Shown: positions 1 to 8,503 of the stretch, piece by piece
Layout of the letters: every line of letters starts with the position of its first letter
Position numbering within the stretch: position 1 is the stretch's first letter
From: Pseudomonas sp. 102515
GTDB taxonomy: Bacteria > Pseudomonadota > Gammaproteobacteria > Pseudomonadales > Pseudomonadaceae
Length of the DNA: 64,000 bases
NCBI RefSeq assembly: GCF_031085165.1
Contig: NZ_JAVHTY010000005.1
Location: 248,001-312,000 of the forward strand
Direction of reading: 5' to 3'
The notes under the pieces: model-generated
What the model was told of the DNA's origin: nothing
The model's input: the letters and a program-made list of their open reading frames with translations, nothing else
The model's database searches: none
Program-made: the position numbers and the translations under genes

Positions 1-2
1 TC

Positions 3-695
3 GACACCCTGCGCAACCTGGAGGCCATGGCTGCCGACATGTTCGTGGTGCGCCACGCCGATTCCGGCGCCGCCCACTTCATCGCCGAGCACGTCTGCCC
101 GGATGTGGCCATCATCAATGGCGGTGACGGCCGCCACGCGCACCCCACCCAGGGCATGCTCGACATGCTGACCATCCGCCGCCACAAGGGCGACTTCGCC
201 AACCTCTCGGTGGCCATCGTCGGCGACATCCTGCACTCCCGGGTCGCCCGCTCCGACATGCTGGCGCTGCGCACCCTGGGCTGCCGCGACATCCGCGTGA
301 TCGCGCCGCGCACCCTGCTGCCGGTCGGCCTCGAAGAGCTCTATGGCGTGCGCACCTGTACCGACCTGGCCGAGGGCTTGGACGGCGTGGACGTGGTGAT
401 CATGCTGCGCCTGCAGCGCGAGCGCATGCAGGGCGGCCTGCTGCCCAGCGAAGGCGAGTACTACCGGCTGTTCGGCCTGACCCGCCAGCGCCTGGCCCGC
501 GCCAAGCCCGACGCCATCGTCATGCACCCCGGCCCGATCAACCGCGGCGTCGAGATCGAATCGGCGGTCGCCGATGGCGAGCAGTCGGTCATCCTGAACC
601 AGGTCACCTACGGCATCGCGGTCCGCATGGCGGTGCTGTCGATGACCATGAGCGGGCAGACGGCCCAGCGTCAGCTACAGGAGAATGCGCAGTGA
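3..695 (+). CDS. pyrB: Aspartate carbamoyltransferase catalytic chain, 3' part
   Basis: Second step of pyrimidine synthesis: carbamoyl phosphate plus L-aspartate gives N-carbamoyl-L-aspartate. The frame is open from base 3, so about 230 C-terminal residues are present out of roughly 334 and the start lies upstream of the window. Visible motifs are the HPTQ carbamoyl-phosphate segment (in [12 protein letters not shown]), the Asp-domain stretch [17 protein letters not shown], and [11 protein letters not shown] near the end. The TGA stop overlaps the GTG start of the next gene (GTGA), which is typical of the Pseudomonas pyrB-pyrC' pair. In pseudomonads the two products form a dodecameric ATCase complex (family knowledge). 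Frame and identity are clear. Confidence 0.97.
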   Translation, partial: DTLRNLEAMAADMFVVRHADSGAAHFIAEHVCPDVAIINGGDGRHAHPTQGMLDMLTIRRHKGDFANLSVAIVGDILHSRVARSDMLALRTLGCRDIRVIAPRTLLPVGLEELYGVRTCTDLAEGLDGVDVVIMLRLQRERMQGGLLPSEGEYYRLFGLTRQRLARAKPDAIVMHPGPINRGVEIESAVADGEQSVILNQVTYGIAVRMAVLSMTMSGQTAQRQLQENAQ

Positions 696-1969
696 GCCTG
701 AGCATCCGCAATGCCCGGGTGATCGACCCGGCCACCGGCCTCGACCAGGTCAACGACGTCCATGTCGACCAGGGTCGCATCCTCGCCCTGGGCGAAGCGC
801 CCCAGGACTTCCAGGCCGACGAGCAGCTGGACGCCAGCGGCCTGATCCTGGCGCCCGGCCTGGTCGACCTGGATGTGGCCCTGTGCGAACCGGGCCTGAC
901 CCGCAAGGGCAATGTCGACAGCGAGACCCGCGCCGCCGCGGCCGGAGGCGTCACCAGCCTGTGCTGCCCACCCACCACCCGCCCGGTGCTGGACACCACC
1001 GCCGTGGCCGAGCTCATCCTCGACCGGGCGCGCACTGCCGATCATGCCCGCGTCCACCCCATCGGCGCCCTGACCAAGGGCCTGGCCGGCGAGCAGCTGG
1101 CGGAGCTGATGGCCTTGCGCGACGCCGGTTGCGTGGCCTTCACCAACGGCCTGCAGCCCTTCGAGAATCTGCGGGTGCAGCGGCGCGCGCTGGAATATGC
1201 CGCCACCTTCGACCTCACCGTGGTCTTTACCGCCCTGGACGCCGATCTGGCCCACGGCGGCCTGGCCCATGAAGGGCCCACCGCCAGTTTCCTGGGACTC
1301 ACCGGGATCCCGGAGACCGCGGAAACCATCGCCCTGTCGCGTGACCTGCTGCTGGTGGAACAGAGCGGCGTACGCGCCCACTTCGGGCAGCTGACCAGTG
1401 CCCGCGCGGTGGAGATGATCGCCGCCGCCCAGGCCCGTGGCCTGCCGGTGACCGCCGATGTGGCGCTCTACCAGCTGCTGCTCACCGACGAGGCGCTGCA
1501 GGGCTTTTCCAGTCTCTACCACGTCAAGCCGCCGCTGCGTACCGCGCGTGACCGCGACGCCCTGAGAGCCGGGGTGCGTGACGGTGTGATCGGTGCCATC
1601 TCCAGCCACCACCAGCCCCATGAAGCGGACGCCAAGCTGGCGCCCTTCGCCGCCACCGAGCCGGGCATCAGCAGTGTCGAATTGCTGCTGCCGCTGGCCC
1701 TGACCCTGGTGACCGACGGCCTGCTGGATCTGCCGACCCTGCTGGCACGCCTGACCAGTGGCCCGGCCCAGGCGCTGCGCCTCGCGGCGGGCCGCCTGGC
1801 CAAGGACCTGCCGGCGGACCTGGTGCTGTTCGCCCAGCAGCCGACCCCCCAGGCTGCGACCCCCTGGCTGTCCCGCGGCCGCAACTGCCCCTTCCAGGGC
1901 CTCACCCTGGCGGGACGCATCGAACGTACCCTGGTGGGTGGCCGCACCACCTACCGACGCGACGCCTGA
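692..1969 (+). CDS. pyrC': Non-catalytic dihydroorotase-like subunit of ATCase (PyrC')
   Basis: A 425-residue dihydroorotase homologue in the amidohydrolase fold. In active enzymes the first metal-binding motif is HxH followed by LREPG; here the equivalent segment reads [10 protein letters not shown], with Asp61 and Ala63 in place of the two histidines and Cys65 in place of the substrate arginine. This is direct sequence evidence that zinc binding and catalysis are lost. In Pseudomonas such PyrC' proteins are structural partners of PyrB (family knowledge). The GTG start overlaps the pyrB stop by four bases, implying translational coupling. A strong terminator follows the stop. A separate active PyrC should exist elsewhere in the genome. 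Confidence 0.93.
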   Translation: MSLSIRNARVIDPATGLDQVNDVHVDQGRILALGEAPQDFQADEQLDASGLILAPGLVDLDVALCEPGLTRKGNVDSETRAAAAGGVTSLCCPPTTRPVLDTTAVAELILDRARTADHARVHPIGALTKGLAGEQLAELMALRDAGCVAFTNGLQPFENLRVQRRALEYAATFDLTVVFTALDADLAHGGLAHEGPTASFLGLTGIPETAETIALSRDLLLVEQSGVRAHFGQLTSARAVEMIAAAQARGLPVTADVALYQLLLTDEALQGFSSLYHVKPPLRTARDRDALRAGVRDGVIGAISSHHQPHEADAKLAPFAATEPGISSVELLLPLALTLVTDGLLDLPTLLARLTSGPAQALRLAAGRLAKDLPADLVLFAQQPTPQAATPWLSRGRNCPFQGLTLAGRIERTLVGGRTTYRRDA

Positions 1970-1975
1970 ATAGAA

Positions 1976-2004
1976 GAAGGGGCTCCATGGAGCCCCTTCC
2001 TTTT
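1976..2004 (+). terminator. Rho-independent terminator after pyrBC'
   Basis: A perfect self-complementary stretch at 1976-1999 (arms GAAGGGGCTC and GAGCCCCTTC, CATG centre) is followed by a short CTTTTG run. It begins 7 bases after the pyrC' stop and also sits just beyond the stop of the convergent TM2 gene, so it may serve both strands. Confidence 0.8.
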
Positions 2005-2019
2005 GTCATTCAGCCGGAG

Positions 2020-2424
2020 CTAGCGCACCAGTCGCCGGCGATTCTCTTCGGAAATCTGCGAATTGAGCGTCCAGAAGTCGTAGAGCACGCCCAGCAGGAA
2101 GAAACCCGCCGTAAAGAAATAGAGGATGGCGGTGACCCACTTGCCCAGGTAAAGGCGGTGGACGCCGAAGATGCCGAGAAAGGTCAGCAGGATCCAGCCC
2201 AGGCTGTAGTTGAGGGAGCCGGACTGAAAACGCAGATCCGCCTCGCGATCCATGGCCGGGATCAGGAACAGGTCGATCAGCCAGCCGATGCCCAGCAGGC
2301 CTAGGGTGCAGAACCAGATCGTGCCGGTGACCGGCTTGCCATAGTAGAAGCGATGGGCGCCGAGAAAACCGAAGATCCACAGCAGATAGCCCATGACCTT
2401 GCTGTGGGTGTCCTGATACCGCAT
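2020..2424 (-). CDS. Small membrane protein with two tandem TM2 domains
   Basis: 134 residues, mostly membrane. The protein contains two related copies of the TM2 domain. The first runs about residues 9-60 (FGFLGAHRFYYGK, then GWLIDLF). The second runs about 73-125 (FLGIFGVHRLYLGKW, then LLGVLYDFWTLNSQISEEN). Each copy has a Gly-rich turn, an H-R-x-Y-x-G-K element and two hydrophobic segments, so four membrane spans are expected with charged residues between copies. TM2 proteins have no firmly established bacterial function. The start ATG has GAGG upstream at suitable distance. The gene stands alone, convergent with pyrC'. Confidence 0.85.
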   Translation of the reverse strand: MRYQDTHSKVMGYLLWIFGFLGAHRFYYGKPVTGTIWFCTLGLLGIGWLIDLFLIPAMDREADLRFQSGSLNYSLGWILLTFLGIFGVHRLYLGKWVTAILYFFTAGFFLLGVLYDFWTLNSQISEENRRRLVR

Positions 2425-2607
2425 GCCTACGACCTCGCGACTGAAGGAAAAGACCCGCCTTACCTACACCCTTACCTTCACCGTGACTTTATGTCGAAAA
2501 CTGGATGAATGCCCAGGGAGTCTCACTGGTTGGCGCTCAAGGGACCTCACTTTCCGCTAAAAATTACACAATTTCTTGATGAGAGGTGCACAAAATATCC
2601 ACAGGGT

Positions 2608-2618
2608 TGGTATAGAAT
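2608..2618 (+). promoter_or_regulatory. Candidate extended -10 promoter for the NlpC/P60 gene
   Basis: TGG followed by TATAGAAT forms an extended -10 element 34 bases before the ATG at 2652. No convincing -35 is visible at 16-18 bases upstream, which fits an extended -10 promoter. The surrounding 2560-2620 is AT-richer than the genome average. Confidence 0.4.
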
Positions 2619-2651
2619 CCCTCGCTTCGATCTTCAGACACCCCTACGACA

Positions 2652-3416
2652 ATGCGTTTATTTCTTCTGACATGGCTCTCCGCCTGTCTTGTACTGCCAG
2701 CGGCGGTGCAAGCGAAAGAGAACTCTGCAGCGCGCACTGCCGCTCCGGTCCACAAGGTCGCAGCCCGGCATGTCACCGCCGCCTCAGCTCCCAAGACCGC
2801 CGCCCGGCACGCCTCCGCCGCTCCCGCGCCCAAGGCCACCACTCGCCGCGTCGCGAAGGTGGACCCTACCCAGGCAGCCTCCGCGGCCCGCGCCAAGCAC
2901 GCCGCCCGCGCCACCAGCGCCCTGCACCGTAAGCAGGCCACCGCCCAGGCTGCCACCCGCAACGTCGGTGCCCAGGTCGCGACCCGGGCCATGGACCTGG
3001 TCGGTACGCCCTATCGCTTCGGCGGTACCAATCCGCAGAACGGCCTGGATTGCAGCGGCCTGGTGAACTACGTCTATCGCGACGTGCACAACGTCAAGCT
3101 GCCGCGTACGTCCCGGGAGCTGGCCCAGCTCAAGGGACCCAAGGTCGCCCGTGGCGATCTCAAGGCCGGCGACCTGGTGTTCTTCAAGACCGGTCAGCGC
3201 AGCGGCATCGATCACGTCGCCATCTACCTGGGCAACGATCGCTTCGTCCATGCCCCGCGCAGTGGCGAGAGCGTACGCGTCGACCACCTGAGCAAGCCCT
3301 ACTGGACCAAGCGGTTCGCGTCGGCCAAGCGCGTGCTGCAGCAGCCCACCACCCTGGCGGCGGAAACCGATCCCGTCGCGGACAAGCCGCGTACCAAGCG
3401 TACCCGCAAGTCCTGA
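2652..3416 (+). CDS. Secreted NlpC/P60 family peptidoglycan endopeptidase
   Basis: 254 residues. An N-terminal signal peptide (MRLFLLTWLSACLVLPAAVQA) is followed by a low-complexity Ala/Lys/Arg/Thr-rich linker (about residues 22-110) and an NlpC/P60 cysteine peptidase domain (about 112-232). The catalytic triad is visible: Cys134 in DCSG, His188 in DHVAIYLG and His200 in FVHAPR. Such enzymes cut the D-Glu-to-diamino acid bond of stem peptides in the periplasm (family knowledge). The strongly basic linker could bind cell wall or anionic polymer (inference). The Shine-Dalgarno sequence is weak. The C-terminus ends in a basic tail (TKRTRKS). No obvious operon partner. Confidence 0.92.
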   Translation: MRLFLLTWLSACLVLPAAVQAKENSAARTAAPVHKVAARHVTAASAPKTAARHASAAPAPKATTRRVAKVDPTQAASAARAKHAARATSALHRKQATAQAATRNVGAQVATRAMDLVGTPYRFGGTNPQNGLDCSGLVNYVYRDVHNVKLPRTSRELAQLKGPKVARGDLKAGDLVFFKTGQRSGIDHVAIYLGNDRFVHAPRSGESVRVDHLSKPYWTKRFASAKRVLQQPTTLAAETDPVADKPRTKRTRKS

Positions 3417-3430
3417 TCCCTCCCCCCTCG

Positions 3431-3458
3431 CTCCGCCGGGCACTACCGCCCGGCGGAG
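3431..3458 (+). terminator. GC-rich hairpin downstream of the NlpC/P60 gene
   Basis: Perfect 11-bp stem (CTCCGCCGGGC / GCCCGGCGGAG) with a six-base loop, starting 15 bases after the stop. No T-run follows, so it may be an RNA 3'-end stabiliser or a weak terminator. Confidence 0.5.
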
Positions 3459-3493
3459 TGTCGCTCCACTCGGCGCCGCCCGGCGCAAAGCCA

Positions 3494-3535
3494 TTGAACG
3501 ACGCTCCGCTTCCTGGATACTGTATGCAATCACAG
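3494..3535 (+). promoter_or_regulatory. Putative LexA-controlled promoter of the rSAM-udgX unit
   Basis: CTG-N10-CAG occurs at 3520-3535 (CTGTATGCAATCACAG, flanked by TA on the left), matching the LexA half-site spacing; the left arm TACTGTATG is identical to the classic consensus. A possible -35 TTGAAC (3494-3499) and -10 TACTGT (3518-3523) with an 18-base spacer would place the operator over the -10. The box ends 14 bases before the ATG, right next to the AGGAG ribosome site (3540-3544). LexA control is inferred from sequence only. Confidence 0.6.
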
Positions 3536-3549
3536 TCCAGGAGATCTCG

Positions 3550-4761
3550 ATGGAGCTCGCCGACAAGCTGATCATTCTCGCCGATGCCGCCAAGTACGAC
3601 GTGTCCTGCGCCAGCAGCGGCGCGCCCAAACGCAGCTCGAAGGGCAAGGACGGCCTGGGCTCGACCGATGGCATGGGCATCTGCCACAGCTTCACCCCCG
3701 ATGGGCGCTGCGTGGCGCTGCTCAAGGTGCTGCTGACCAACTTCTGCCAGTACGACTGCCAATACTGCGTCAATCGTCGCAGCAGCAACGTGCCGCGGGC
3801 GCGCTTCACGCCCGAGGAAGTGGTGCAGCTGACCCTCGACTTCTACCGACGCAATGTCATCAGCGGGCTGTTCCTCAGCTCCGGCATCATTCGCTCCTCC
3901 AACTACACCATGGAGCAGATGACCCGAGTGGCCCAGCTGTTGCGCGAACAGCATCAGTTCCGCGGCTACATCCACCTCAAGACCATTCCCGACGCCGATC
4001 CGGAGATCATCGCCCAGGCGGGCCTCTATGCCGATCGCCTGTCGGTGAACATCGAGCTGCCCACCGAGAGCAGCCTGATCAAGCTGGCGCCGGAAAAGAA
4101 CGGCAGCAGCATCCGCAAGACCATGGGCAACATCCGCCTGGGCCTGGAGGAAGCCGAGGCCGAAGCCAAGGCGCCGCGCTTCGCCCCGGCGGGCCAGAGC
4201 ACCCAGATGATCGTGGGTGCCGATGCCACCGACGACCGCACCATCCTCGATACCGCCCAGACGCTGTATGGCGCCTATCGCCTCAAGCGCGTCTACTACT
4301 CGGCCTTCAGCCCCATCCCGGAAAGCCCGGGTACGGTGCCGCTGCAACCGCCGCCGCTGCTGCGCGAGCACCGCCTGTACCAGGCCGACTTCCTCATGCG
4401 CGGCTATGGCTTCCAGGCGGAGGAGCTGCCCACCGAAGACGGGCAGCTGCCACTGGACGTCGATCCCAAGCTGGCCTGGGCGCTGCACAATCGCGCCATC
4501 TTCCCGCTGGATCTCAATCGCGCCGACCAGGCGCTGATCGCCCGGGTACCCGGCATCGGCGTCCTTTCGGCCAAGCGGCTGGTGGAGCTTAGGCGCGAGC
4601 GGCGCATCCGCTACGCCGATCTGATCCGCCTGAAATGCAGCGTGGAGAAGGCGCGCCCCTTCATCGTCACCCAGGACTATCGCCCGCAACCGCGCCTGGC
4701 CGAGTCCCTGGACCTGCGCCGGCAACTCGCCGAACCGCCCGCCCAGCTCGCCCTGCTCTAG
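3550..4761 (+). CDS. Putative DNA modification/repair radical SAM protein (UDG-linked, TIGR03916 type)
   Basis: 403 residues. The radical SAM CxxxCxxC cluster motif is Cys66, Cys70, Cys73 (NFCQYDCQYC). The N-terminal region, rich in Gly/Ser before a conserved GMGICHSFTPDGRC stretch, and the C-terminal helix-hairpin-helix (about residues 330-370, ARVPGIGVLSAKRLVELRR) match the family that is almost always found beside a uracil-DNA-glycosylase-like protein. The HhH suggests DNA binding; the reaction is unknown. The next gene starts at the base directly after the TAG stop, so the two are surely co-translated. AGGAG lies 5 bases upstream of the ATG. A LexA-like box precedes the gene. Confidence 0.93.
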   Translation: MELADKLIILADAAKYDVSCASSGAPKRSSKGKDGLGSTDGMGICHSFTPDGRCVALLKVLLTNFCQYDCQYCVNRRSSNVPRARFTPEEVVQLTLDFYRRNVISGLFLSSGIIRSSNYTMEQMTRVAQLLREQHQFRGYIHLKTIPDADPEIIAQAGLYADRLSVNIELPTESSLIKLAPEKNGSSIRKTMGNIRLGLEEAEAEAKAPRFAPAGQSTQMIVGADATDDRTILDTAQTLYGAYRLKRVYYSAFSPIPESPGTVPLQPPPLLREHRLYQADFLMRGYGFQAEELPTEDGQLPLDVDPKLAWALHNRAIFPLDLNRADQALIARVPGIGVLSAKRLVELRRERRIRYADLIRLKCSVEKARPFIVTQDYRPQPRLAESLDLRRQLAEPPAQLALL

Positions 4762-6204
4762 ATGCAGAGAGTCGATTTCGACGGCACCTTCGCCGGCTGG
4801 CGCAAGGAAGCGCGGCGGCTACTGCAAGCGGGTATCCCGCCGGCGCAGGTGAGCTGGCAGGAGAGCCGCGGCCTGGGCGATCTGTTCGACGAACCGGTCG
4901 AGGTCACGGCGCCTCCGCCCAGCGGCGCCATACGCATCCCGCCACAACTGGCCGAGGCCCTGAACTACGCCGCCTGCTTTCGCAGCGATGATCGCTGGGC
5001 ATTGCTCTATCAGGTGCTCTGGCGGGTCGCCCGGGGCGAACGCGCGGCGATGCTGGCCGGTGACGAGGACGGCAGCGAATTGCAGCGCCGGGTCAAGGCG
5101 ATCCGTCGCGAGATTCACCATGTGCATGCCTTCCTGCGCTTTCGTCCGCGTGCGGAAAGCGCCGGTCCGCCGGCCTGGGTGGCCTGGCACCAACCGGCCC
5201 ACGACGTCCTGGCCCTGGCGGCGCCACATTTCTGCGACCGCATGGGCAACAGCAGCTGGCTGATCGCTACCCCCGAGGCGGCCGCACTCTGGGACGGCCA
5301 GGCGCTGCAACTGGTGGAGCCCTGCCCCGCCGAGTTGCAGCGCCTGGCCCGGCAGACGCCGGAAGATGACGACCGCAATGCCGGTGACGAACTCTGGCGC
5401 GCCTATTACCGCAGTACCTTCAATCCGGCGCGGGCCAATCCGCGTACCCTGAGGAGCAACATGCCGGCGCGCTTCTGGAAGGATCTGCCGGAAGGGCCGC
5501 TCATCCCGGCGCTGCTCAGCGAGGCCCGAGCCGGCGCCCAGCGCCTGGCCCAGGCCGAGGCCGTGGGTCGCCAGAGCGGTCGCGAGGTATTGATCGCCGC
5601 GGAACGTGCACAGCCGGAGCGACCGTTGCCCACCACCCTCGACGAGTGTCGTCGCTGCGAGCTGTGGGAAAAGGCCACCCAGCCGGTGGCCGGCGAAGGC
5701 CCGCGCACCGCGCGCATTCTGCTGCTGGGCGAACAGCCCGGTGATCAGGAGGATCTGGCGGGTCGGCCCTTCGTCGGTCCGGCCGGCCAGGTGCTGATGA
5801 CGGCCCTGGCCGAGGCCGGCCTCGAGCGCAGCGAGGTCTTTCTGACCAACGCGGTCAAGCACTTCAAGTGGATCCCCCAGGGCCGGAGACGCAAGCACGT
5901 CACCCCGGGACCGGAGATCGCCCCGTGCCGCTACTGGCTGGAGCAGGAATTGCGCGACATCCAGCCGACCGTGGTGGTAGCCCTGGGCTCGACCGCCCTG
6001 GAGGCCCTGCTCAAACGCAAGCCACGGGGCCTGGCGCAATTCATGGGAAGACCGTTGCGGCTGGACGAACGCTGGATCATCGCCACCTATCACCCCTCGT
6101 ACATCCTGCGCACCCCGGATGCCGAGCAGCAGGAGCAGGCGCGCCAGGCGCTGGTCACTGCCCTGCGCGAGGCCAGGACGCTGGCAGCCGAAGGCGAAGG
6201 CTAG
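4762..6204 (+). CDS. DUF4130-UdgX fusion: uracil-DNA-binding/cross-linking protein
   Basis: 480 residues with two parts. The N-terminal ~260 residues are a DUF4130/TIGR03915-type domain, the usual partner of the linked radical SAM protein. Residues ~290-470 are a uracil-DNA glycosylase-like domain of the UdgX class. It has CRRC beginning at Cys296, motif A GEQPGDQED starting at Gly323, FVGPAG, NAVKHFKW, and the arginine-rich loop GRRRKH ending in His379, the position that in characterised UdgX forms a covalent bond with the abasic site. The final motif is TYHPSYILR. The loop reads RRRKH rather than KRRIH, a small variation. The ATG directly abuts the upstream stop. The 3' end overlaps convergent pilU through a shared CTAG. 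Confidence 0.9.
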   Translation: MQRVDFDGTFAGWRKEARRLLQAGIPPAQVSWQESRGLGDLFDEPVEVTAPPPSGAIRIPPQLAEALNYAACFRSDDRWALLYQVLWRVARGERAAMLAGDEDGSELQRRVKAIRREIHHVHAFLRFRPRAESAGPPAWVAWHQPAHDVLALAAPHFCDRMGNSSWLIATPEAAALWDGQALQLVEPCPAELQRLARQTPEDDDRNAGDELWRAYYRSTFNPARANPRTLRSNMPARFWKDLPEGPLIPALLSEARAGAQRLAQAEAVGRQSGREVLIAAERAQPERPLPTTLDECRRCELWEKATQPVAGEGPRTARILLLGEQPGDQEDLAGRPFVGPAGQVLMTALAEAGLERSEVFLTNAVKHFKWIPQGRRRKHVTPGPEIAPCRYWLEQELRDIQPTVVVALGSTALEALLKRKPRGLAQFMGRPLRLDERWIIATYHPSYILRTPDAEQQEQARQALVTALREARTLAAEGEG

Positions 6205-7343
6205 CGGAAGCGCTTGGGCGGGTCCTCGCCCATGTCCACCGAGAGGTTGCGGGTGATCTGATTGAGGTGATCGGCATCCGTTTCCGAACCCAGCTTGATC
6301 AGCAGGCGCAGGTCGTTGGCGGAATCGGCGTGGGCCAGGGCCGCCTCGTAGCTGATCTCGCCGTCGCGATAGAGGCCGTAGAGCGACTGGTCGAAGGTCT
6401 GCATGCCCAATTCCCCGGACTTCTTCATCAGCGCCTTGAGTTCGTGCACCTCGCCCTTGCGGATCAGGTCGGCGACCAGCGGGGTATTGAGCAGCACCTC
6501 GATCACCGCGCGGCGTCCCTGGCCATCGGTGGTGGGCACCAGTTGCTGGGCGACGATGCCCTTGAGGTTGAGCGACAGGTCCATCCAGGTCTGGCCGTGC
6601 CGATCGGCCGGGAAGAAGTGGATGATGCGATCCAGCGCCTGGTTGGCGTTGTTGGCGTGCAGGGTGGCCAGGCAGAGGTGGCCGGTCTCGGCGAAGGCCA
6701 GGGCGTGCTCCATGGTGTCGCGGCTACGGATCTCGCCGATCATGATGACGTCCGGCGCCTGGCGCAGGGTGTTCTTCAGCGCCACCTCGAAGGACTCGGT
6801 GTCGATGCCCACCTCGCGCTGGGTGACGATGCAGCCCTGGTGCTGGTGGATGTATTCGATGGGGTCCTCGATGGAGATGATGTGCCCCGCCGAGTTCTTG
6901 TTGCGGTGACCGATCATGGCCGCCAGCGAGGTGGACTTGCCGGTGCCGGTGGCGCCGACGAAGATCACCAGGCCACGCTTGGTCATGGCCAGCTTCTTGA
7001 TGATCTCCGGCAGGCGCAGCTGCTCCACCGTGGGGATGTTGACCTCGATGCGGCGCAGCACCATGCCCACCAGGTTGCGCTGATAGAAGGCGCTGACCCG
7101 GAAGCGGCCGATGCCGCGGGCGCTGATGGCGAAGTTGCACTCGCGCTTCTGCTGGAATTCCTGGCGCTGCTCGTCGTTCATCACCCCCAGCACGATGGCT
7201 CGGCACTGCTCGGGCGTGAGCGAATCCTTGGTGACCGGCGTCATGCGCCCGTTGATCTTCATCGAAGGAGGCACGCCGGTGGTGATGAAGAGGTCGGATG
7301 CCCCCTTGTCCACCATCAGTTGCAGGAACCTGTCGAAATCCAT
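6201..7343 (-). CDS. pilU: Type IV pilus retraction ATPase PilU
   Basis: 380-residue hexameric AAA-type secretion ATPase that works with PilT in twitching motility at the cytoplasmic base of the pilus. Visible features are Walker A GATGTGKST, the Asp box, Walker B MIGEIRS, and the His box GHLCLATLHANNANQA. The start MDFDRFLQLMVDKGASDLF was chosen because it matches the family N-terminus and its ATG overlaps the pilT stop (ATGA); a longer in-frame extension runs into pilT. The TAG stop shares the palindrome CTAG with the convergent udgX stop. Confidence 0.96.
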   Translation of the reverse strand: MDFDRFLQLMVDKGASDLFITTGVPPSMKINGRMTPVTKDSLTPEQCRAIVLGVMNDEQRQEFQQKRECNFAISARGIGRFRVSAFYQRNLVGMVLRRIEVNIPTVEQLRLPEIIKKLAMTKRGLVIFVGATGTGKSTSLAAMIGHRNKNSAGHIISIEDPIEYIHQHQGCIVTQREVGIDTESFEVALKNTLRQAPDVIMIGEIRSRDTMEHALAFAETGHLCLATLHANNANQALDRIIHFFPADRHGQTWMDLSLNLKGIVAQQLVPTTDGQGRRAVIEVLLNTPLVADLIRKGEVHELKALMKKSGELGMQTFDQSLYGLYRDGEISYEAALAHADSANDLRLLIKLGSETDADHLNQITRNLSVDMGEDPPKRFR

Positions 7344-8377
7344 CAGAAGTTCTCCGGCGTCTTGGCCTTCTCGCGGGCCGCGTCGCGGCTGATCAGCCCC
7401 TTGGCCAAGAGCGCCTTGAGGCACATGTCCAGGGTCTGCATGCCCAGGCCGCCACCGGTCTGGATCGAGGAATACATCTGCGCCACCTTGTCCTCGCGGA
7501 TCAGGTTACGGATGGCCGGGGTGCCGATCATGATCTCGTGGGCCGCCACCCGGCCGCCGCCGACCTTCTTGAGCAGGGTCTGGGAGACCACCGCCTGCAG
7601 GGATTCGGACAGCATGGAGCGCACCATGGATTTTTCTTCCGCCGGAAAGACGTCCACCACCCGGTCGATGGTCTTGGCCGCCGAGGTGGTGTGCAGGGTG
7701 CCGAACACCAGGTGCCCGGTCTCGGCCGCGGTCAGCGCCAGGCGGATGGTCTCCAGGTCGCGCAGCTCGCCTACCAGGATGATGTCCGGGTCCTCGCGCA
7801 GCGCCGAGCGCAGGGCCTCGGAGAAGCCCAGGGTGTCGCGGTGCACCTCGCGCTGGTTGACCAGGCACTTCTTGGATTCATGGACGAATTCGATGGGATC
7901 CTCGATGGTGAGGATGTGGTGGTACTTGGTGTTGTTGAGATAGTCGAGCATGGCCGCCAGGGTGGTGGACTTGCCCGAACCGGTCGGCCCGGTCACCAGC
8001 ACCAGGCCGCGTGGCACGTCGGTGATCTTCTTGAACACCTCGCCCATGCCCAGCTCTTCCATGCTCAGCACCTTGGAAGGGATGGTCCGGAACACCGCAC
8101 CGGCGCCGCGATTCTGGTTGAAGGCGTTGACCCGGAAGCGCGCCACGCCCGGCACCTCGAAGGAGAAGTCGGTCTCCAGGAATTCCTCGAAGTCCTTGCG
8201 CTGCTTGTCGTTCATGATGTCGTAGATCAGCGCGTGCACCTGCTTGTGCTCGAAGGCCGGCAGGTTGATGCGGCGCACGTCGCCGTCGACGCGGATCATC
8301 GGCGGCAGGCCGGCGGACAGGTGCAGGTCGGAGGCGCCTTGCCGCGCGGAAAAGGCCAGCAATTCGGTGATATCCAT
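7343..8377 (-). CDS. pilT: Type IV pilus retraction ATPase PilT
   Basis: 344 residues, the usual length. Powers pilus disassembly and twitching. Walker A is GPTGSGKSTT, Walker B ILVGELRD, His box GHLVFGTLHTTSAAKT, and the C-terminal AIRNLIRE motif needed for retraction is present. The start MDITELLAFSARQGASDLHLS is preceded on the minus strand by GGGAGT at 5 bases. pilT and pilU form one transcription unit. The divergent yggS gene starts 127 bases away, the arrangement typical of pseudomonads. Confidence 0.97.
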   Translation of the reverse strand: MDITELLAFSARQGASDLHLSAGLPPMIRVDGDVRRINLPAFEHKQVHALIYDIMNDKQRKDFEEFLETDFSFEVPGVARFRVNAFNQNRGAGAVFRTIPSKVLSMEELGMGEVFKKITDVPRGLVLVTGPTGSGKSTTLAAMLDYLNNTKYHHILTIEDPIEFVHESKKCLVNQREVHRDTLGFSEALRSALREDPDIILVGELRDLETIRLALTAAETGHLVFGTLHTTSAAKTIDRVVDVFPAEEKSMVRSMLSESLQAVVSQTLLKKVGGGRVAAHEIMIGTPAIRNLIREDKVAQMYSSIQTGGGLGMQTLDMCLKALLAKGLISRDAAREKAKTPENF

Positions 8378-8503
8378 GGGACTCCCAGATGTCGAGCAAG
8401 CAGGTAGAATGCCGCGCAGCACTGGCGGTCTGACCTGGTCACCGCCACTCACTCATCCGGTACGCCGAGGCCTGCCGGATGCGCCGACGCAAGCAGGGGC
8501 TGA

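Noticed and set aside
5868-7943. A 691-codon plus-strand frame across udgX, pilU and pilT
   Set aside because: It crosses three well-supported genes, two of them antisense, and shows no recognisable domain.
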